DNA of 17,344 nt from JBDSZL01 sp039925145 (GTDB lineage: Bacteria > Acidobacteriota > Vicinamibacteria > Vicinamibacterales > SCN-69-37). The notes beneath the pieces were generated by a model that saw only the letters and a list, made by a program, of their open reading frames with translations, was not told the origin of the DNA and ran no database searches. The position numbers and the translations under genes are program-made. Of the stretch, positions 14,196 through 17,344 are shown piece after piece. The first letter of the stretch is position 1; each line of letters begins with the position of its first letter. The stretch covers positions 1-17,344 of the forward strand of contig JBDSZL010000081.1 of assembly GCA_039925145.1 (NCBI GenBank), read 5' to 3'.

Positions 14196-15067
14196 CACAG
14201 CCGGGCGATCTGCTCCCGCACCTGCGCTTCTACGCCGAGTTGGGCGTGAATGGCATCTCGCGCGATCCGGGGTGGAGGGAGAGGACACGGCTTGGGGCTC
14301 GGGACTCGGGGCTCGAGGAGGAGCGGCTCGGGGCTCGGGGCTTGGGGCCCGAGGAAGAGCGGCTTGGGGCTCGGGACTCGGGGCCCGAGGAAGGGCGGCT
14401 TGGGGCTCGGGGCTTGGGGCCCGAGGAAGAGCGGCTCGAGGCTCAAGGCTTGGGGCTCGAGGAAGAGCGGCTTGGGGCTCGGGGCCCGAGGCTCGGGGAG
14501 GAGTCACTGGAATCTGTGCGCGCGGACATCGGCGACTGCACTCGCTGCATCCTCCACACGCTCGGGCGCCGGCAGGTGGTGTTCGGTGACGGCAATCCCA
14601 ACGCCGATCTCATGTTCGTGGGCGAGGCACCCGGAGCCGACGAGGATGCGCAGGGCGTCCCGTTCGTTGGCCGCGCTGGTCAGCTCCTCACCAAGATCAT
14701 CGAAGCCATCAGCCTTACGCGCGACGATGTGTATATCGCGAACGTGATCAAGTGCCGCCCGCCCGGCAACCGCAATCCCGAGCCGATTGAGGTCGCGACG
14801 TGCAATCCGTTTCTCCAGCGCCAAATCAGCGTCATCCGGCCCAAGGTCATCGTTGCACTCGGCACCTTTGCGGCGCAGTCGCTGCTGCAGACGAAGACAC
14901 CCATTTCGAAGCTTCGCGGTCAGGTGCATGAGTTCCGCGACGGCATCAAAGTCATTCCGACCTTTCACCCATCGTTCCTGCTGCGCAACCAGAAGAACCG
15001 TGACCTCTATCGCGACGTCTGGGAAGACATGAAGAAGGCGCGTGCCATCATCGACACGCCCAGCTGA
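14192..15067 (+). CDS. Family 4 (Fe-S) uracil-DNA glycosylase with a minisatellite-encoded linker
   Basis: This enzyme should excise uracil from DNA as the first step of base excision repair. The catalytic core shows GEAPGADEDAQ (144-154), PFVGRAGQLLTKI, NVIKCRPPGNRNPEP and the motif HPSFLLR (H259). Four cysteines C116, C119, C188 and C204, with C-x2-C spacing, fit the 4Fe-4S cluster of family 4 enzymes. The protein has 291 residues against roughly 190-220 for a bare core. The first 33 residues (PHLRFYAELGVNGISRDPGW) look like the N-terminal helix seen in related proteins. Residues 34-105 are six 12-residue repeats such as LGARGLGPEEER, translated from the 36-bp DNA repeat. ATG 14192 overlaps the coaBC stop as ATGA. 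GTG 14516, after the repeats, is an alternative start that would leave only the core. Confidence 0.92.
   Translation: MTQPGDLLPHLRFYAELGVNGISRDPGWRERTRLGARDSGLEEERLGARGLGPEEERLGARDSGPEEGRLGARGLGPEEERLEAQGLGLEEERLGARGPRLGEESLESVRADIGDCTRCILHTLGRRQVVFGDGNPNADLMFVGEAPGADEDAQGVPFVGRAGQLLTKIIEAISLTRDDVYIANVIKCRPPGNRNPEPIEVATCNPFLQRQISVIRPKVIVALGTFAAQSLLQTKTPISKLRGQVHEFRDGIKVIPTFHPSFLLRNQKNRDLYRDVWEDMKKARAIIDTPS
14291..14506 (+). repeat. 36-bp minisatellite, six units, inside the uracil-DNA glycosylase gene
   Basis: Six head-to-tail units begin at 14291, 14327, 14363, 14399, 14435 and 14471. Units 1-5 are close copies and the sixth is degenerate. Each unit is mostly made of G-rich heptamers of the form CTYGGGR and ends in an 8-base block near AGGAGCGG or AAGAGCGG. 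Units alternate: the second heptamer is CTCGGGA in units 1 and 3 and CTCGGGG in units 2 and 4, which suggests a 72-bp higher-order duplication. Since 36 is a multiple of three, units can be gained or lost in frame. There are no spacers, so it is not a CRISPR array. Confidence 0.95.
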
Positions 15068-17303
15068 CATCGTCGTCGGCGTGGCGGTGCCCGTCCCGGG
15101 CCTCGGACTGCTCAGCTACCGCGTACCCGACCGCGATCGACCTCCACCCAAAGGCGCGCGCGTCACCGTTCCTCTGGGTCAGCGCACCGTGCTCGGCTGC
15201 GTGGTGGATCCGCAGGCAACCACGCCCGATCTGGCGACGCTCCGCGATGTCGTCGAGGTGCTCGACGACGAGCCATTTCTGCCGGCCGATGTGGTGGACC
15301 TGGCGCTCTGGGTCGGTGAGTACTACGCGGCCGGCGCCGGCGACGCGCTCGCTGTGGCGATGCCTCCCTCGGCGCGAAGAGCGGAAGGTGGCGGGTTCAG
15401 GACGGTGACGGTGGCCACGCTCGCGGCCTCACAGTCGAGTGCGATCGTGGGCGACACCCCGCGCGCGGGTGCCGCGAAGCAGCGTGCGGCGCTCGAACAT
15501 CTCAGCAAGGCATCGGCAGGTCTATCCCTGCCCGTGCTGCGCCGGCTCGGTATCGGCGGGGACGTCGTGCGGCGACTGGCGCTGCGCGGGCTGGTCACGT
15601 TGAGCGAGCAGATCCACGAGCGCGATCCATTCGCGCTGCAGGCCGACGGTGGCAGCGGCCATTTCTCTCTGGCGGTCACGGCCTCGCCGGACCGGCCCCT
15701 CACGACTGAGCAGCAGGCTGCGTTTGATCTGCTGCGGGAGCTGGCTGATGCGCGCCAGTTCCGTACGGCTCTCCTGCACGGCGTCACCGGCAGCGGCAAG
15801 ACGGAAATCTACCTGCGGCTTGCGCGTTACGTGCTCGAACAGCAGCGACGGGTGCTGCTGCTCGTGCCTGAAATCGCGTTGACGCCGGCGGTAGCCGGCA
15901 TGTTCCGCCTGGCGTTCGGCGAACGCGTGGCCATTCAACACAGCGGCTTATCCGAGGGCGAGCGGCACGATCAATGGCATCGCATTCGGCGCGGCGTGGT
16001 GGACGTGGTCATCGGGACACGATCGGCCGTGTTTGCCCCTGTCGCGAATCTGGGCCTCATCATCGTCGACGAGGAGCACGAGTCGTCGTACAAGCAGGAT
16101 GAGACGCCGCGCTACCACGGGCGAGACGTCGCGGTCATGCGGGGACGCATGACCGAGGCGCTGGTGCTGCTTGGCAGCGCCACGCCGTCGCTCGAGTCGT
16201 CGGTCAATGCCGATGCGGGGCGCTACACTCGGTTGCGCCTGACGCGACGGGTGCTCGATCGGCCCCTCGCCGCGGTACGAATCGTCGACATGCGCGCCGA
16301 GATGGCGCAGCAGGGCGCCGAAGTGGCGCTGAGTCAGCCGCTCATCGAAGCGATTGGACTGCGGCGCGCGCGTGGCGAACAGTGCCTGGTGCTCCTCAAC
16401 CGGCGGGGATTTGCGACGGTGATGTTCTGCCGCCAGTGCGCCTCGTCGATCGAGTGTCCGCACTGCAGCGTCACACTCACGTTTCACCGGGCGGCGCGGC
16501 GTCTACGCTGCCACTACTGCAATTACACGACGTCGATTCCGCGGCGATGCGGCGAATGCGGCGGAGAGTTCCTCGAGCACTCGGGCGTAGGAACCGAGCG
16601 GCTGGAAGAGGAGCTACGCGGACATTTTCCCGAGGCGCGGATCTCCCGGGTCGATCGCGACACCGTGCGCCGGCGTGGTGCCATTGCCCGCGTCCTGGCC
16701 GCTGTGGCTCGGGGCGATGTCGACATCCTCGTCGGGACGCAGATGATCGCGAAGGGACACGACTTTCCCGCGGTCACACTGGTCGGCGTGGTCTCGGCCG
16801 ATGTGGGGCTTGGGCTCGCCGACTTTCGCGCCGCCGAGCGGACGTTCCAGTTGCTGACGCAGGTGGTCGGCCGGGCCGGCCGGGGTGAAGTGTCTGGCGA
16901 GGCGATCATCCAGACGCTCTATCCGGACCACTACAGCGTGCGCGCGGCGGCGGCGCAGGACTATGCCACGTTCTTTGGCCGGGAGATCGAGTTTCGACGT
17001 GCGATGGAGTACCCGCCATCGGTTGGCATGATCAACGTCGTCATCAAGGGGAAAACGCTGGAGGGCGCGATGGCCGATGCGCTGGATCTGGTCACGCGCG
17101 TGCGGCAGTCGGGCCTCGCCGCGCGTGTGCTTGGCCCGGCCCCGGCGCCGGTCGCCAAGATCAAAGACGAGTATCGGGCGCAGTTCTTCATCAAGGGCGG
17201 CAACCGTCGGCGCATGCGCGAGGCCATCATGGGGGCGCTCGAGGCCCGTCCCGATCTGCGCAGGAAAACCCTGGTGGATGTGGATCCGAATTCAGTCACG
17301 TAG
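15042..17303 (+). CDS. priA: Primosomal protein N' (replication restart helicase PriA)
   Basis: A 753-residue superfamily 2 3'-to-5' helicase that recognises stalled forks and starts primosome reassembly. An N-terminal fork-binding domain (about 1-110, VVGVAVPVPGLGLLSYRVP) leads to the helicase with Walker A GVTGSGKTE (near 247-255), LLVPEIALTPAV, QHSGLSEGERHDQW, the DEEH box (343-346) and GSATPSLES. A zinc-binding insertion has eight cysteines in CRQC, CPHC, CHYC and CGEC (463 to about 506). GTQMIAKGHDFP, QVVGRAGRG and the C-terminal end VDVDPNSV complete the family pattern; length is typical. GTG 15042 is preceded by AGAAGG only three bases away and overlaps udg by 26 bases. GTG 15081 is an alternative but would clip the first beta strand. 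Confidence 0.96.
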   Translation: MPSSTRPADIVVGVAVPVPGLGLLSYRVPDRDRPPPKGARVTVPLGQRTVLGCVVDPQATTPDLATLRDVVEVLDDEPFLPADVVDLALWVGEYYAAGAGDALAVAMPPSARRAEGGGFRTVTVATLAASQSSAIVGDTPRAGAAKQRAALEHLSKASAGLSLPVLRRLGIGGDVVRRLALRGLVTLSEQIHERDPFALQADGGSGHFSLAVTASPDRPLTTEQQAAFDLLRELADARQFRTALLHGVTGSGKTEIYLRLARYVLEQQRRVLLLVPEIALTPAVAGMFRLAFGERVAIQHSGLSEGERHDQWHRIRRGVVDVVIGTRSAVFAPVANLGLIIVDEEHESSYKQDETPRYHGRDVAVMRGRMTEALVLLGSATPSLESSVNADAGRYTRLRLTRRVLDRPLAAVRIVDMRAEMAQQGAEVALSQPLIEAIGLRRARGEQCLVLLNRRGFATVMFCRQCASSIECPHCSVTLTFHRAARRLRCHYCNYTTSIPRRCGECGGEFLEHSGVGTERLEEELRGHFPEARISRVDRDTVRRRGAIARVLAAVARGDVDILVGTQMIAKGHDFPAVTLVGVVSADVGLGLADFRAAERTFQLLTQVVGRAGRGEVSGEAIIQTLYPDHYSVRAAAAQDYATFFGREIEFRRAMEYPPSVGMINVVIKGKTLEGAMADALDLVTRVRQSGLAARVLGPAPAPVAKIKDEYRAQFFIKGGNRRRMREAIMGALEARPDLRRKTLVDVDPNSVT

Positions 17304-17310
17304 GCTCGTC

Positions 17311-17344
17311 CCCCAAGCCCCAAGCCCCAAGCCCCAAGCCCCAA
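17311..17344. repeat. CCCCAAG heptamer array (continues past the window edge)
   Basis: Directly after the priA stop, with only seven bases between, CCCCAAG is repeated four full times plus six bases up to the window end. On the minus strand this reads CTTGGGG, the same heptamer that begins several units of the minisatellite in the uracil-DNA glycosylase gene, so both belong to one repeat family in opposite orientation. The full length and what lies beyond are not visible. No hairpin terminator is recognisable between the stop and the array. Confidence 0.93.

Noticed and set aside
14291..14506. Possible CRISPR array because of 36-bp unit length
   Set aside because: Units are directly adjacent without unique spacers, lie in a coding frame, and no cas genes are nearby; it is a tandem minisatellite.
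12963..14507. 514-codon minus-strand open frame with a Pro/Ala/Arg repeat at its N-terminus
   Set aside because: It is antisense to coaBC and to the minisatellite; the repeat is simply the complement of the glycosylase repeat and the rest has no protein-like features.

Overview
This is a GC-rich bacterial chromosome segment (by eye roughly two-thirds G+C) with very tight gene packing and many GTG starts. Gene content and style (MsbA-type exporter, yicC-gmk-rpoZ-coaBC, a family 4 Fe-S uracil-DNA glycosylase with an N-terminal extension, priA) resemble Acidobacteriota, perhaps Vicinamibacteria. That placement is inference from memory of similar gene neighbourhoods, not a search result. I see no rRNA, tRNA, CRISPR array, insertion sequence or phage gene.

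The window holds two divergent operons separated by one regulatory region (6857-6995). Leftward (minus strand, 6856 to 1) runs a surface-polysaccharide cluster: two GT4 glycosyltransferases, one GT2 glycosyltransferase, two more GT4 glycosyltransferases, a polyisoprenyl-phosphate hexose-1-phosphate transferase that would start the glycan on undecaprenyl phosphate, and the N-terminus of an NAD-dependent sugar epimerase/dehydratase cut by the window edge. Most of these genes overlap by 4-8 bases, so translational coupling is likely.

Rightward (plus strand, 6996 to 17303) run UDP-glucose 6-dehydrogenase and UDP-glucose 4-epimerase (precursors UDP-GlcA and UDP-Gal), an MsbA-like ABC exporter, then a housekeeping block: yicC, gmk, rpoZ, coaBC, a family 4 uracil-DNA glycosylase and priA. 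A sigma70-like promoter with a perfect TTGACA box lies just before the dehydrogenase gene, and a perfect 14-bp palindrome overlaps that box. One regulator could therefore affect precursor supply on one side and glycan assembly on the other.

The most unusual sequence is a 36-bp minisatellite of six units (14291-14506) inside the uracil-DNA glycosylase gene. It is built largely from G-rich heptamers, and the same heptamer, in opposite orientation, forms a pure array right after priA at the window end (17311-17344). It looks like a genome-resident repeat that has colonised, in frame, the variable linker ahead of the glycosylase core. Beyond this I found no convincing evidence of an undescribed multi-gene system; the other genes belong to well-known families.
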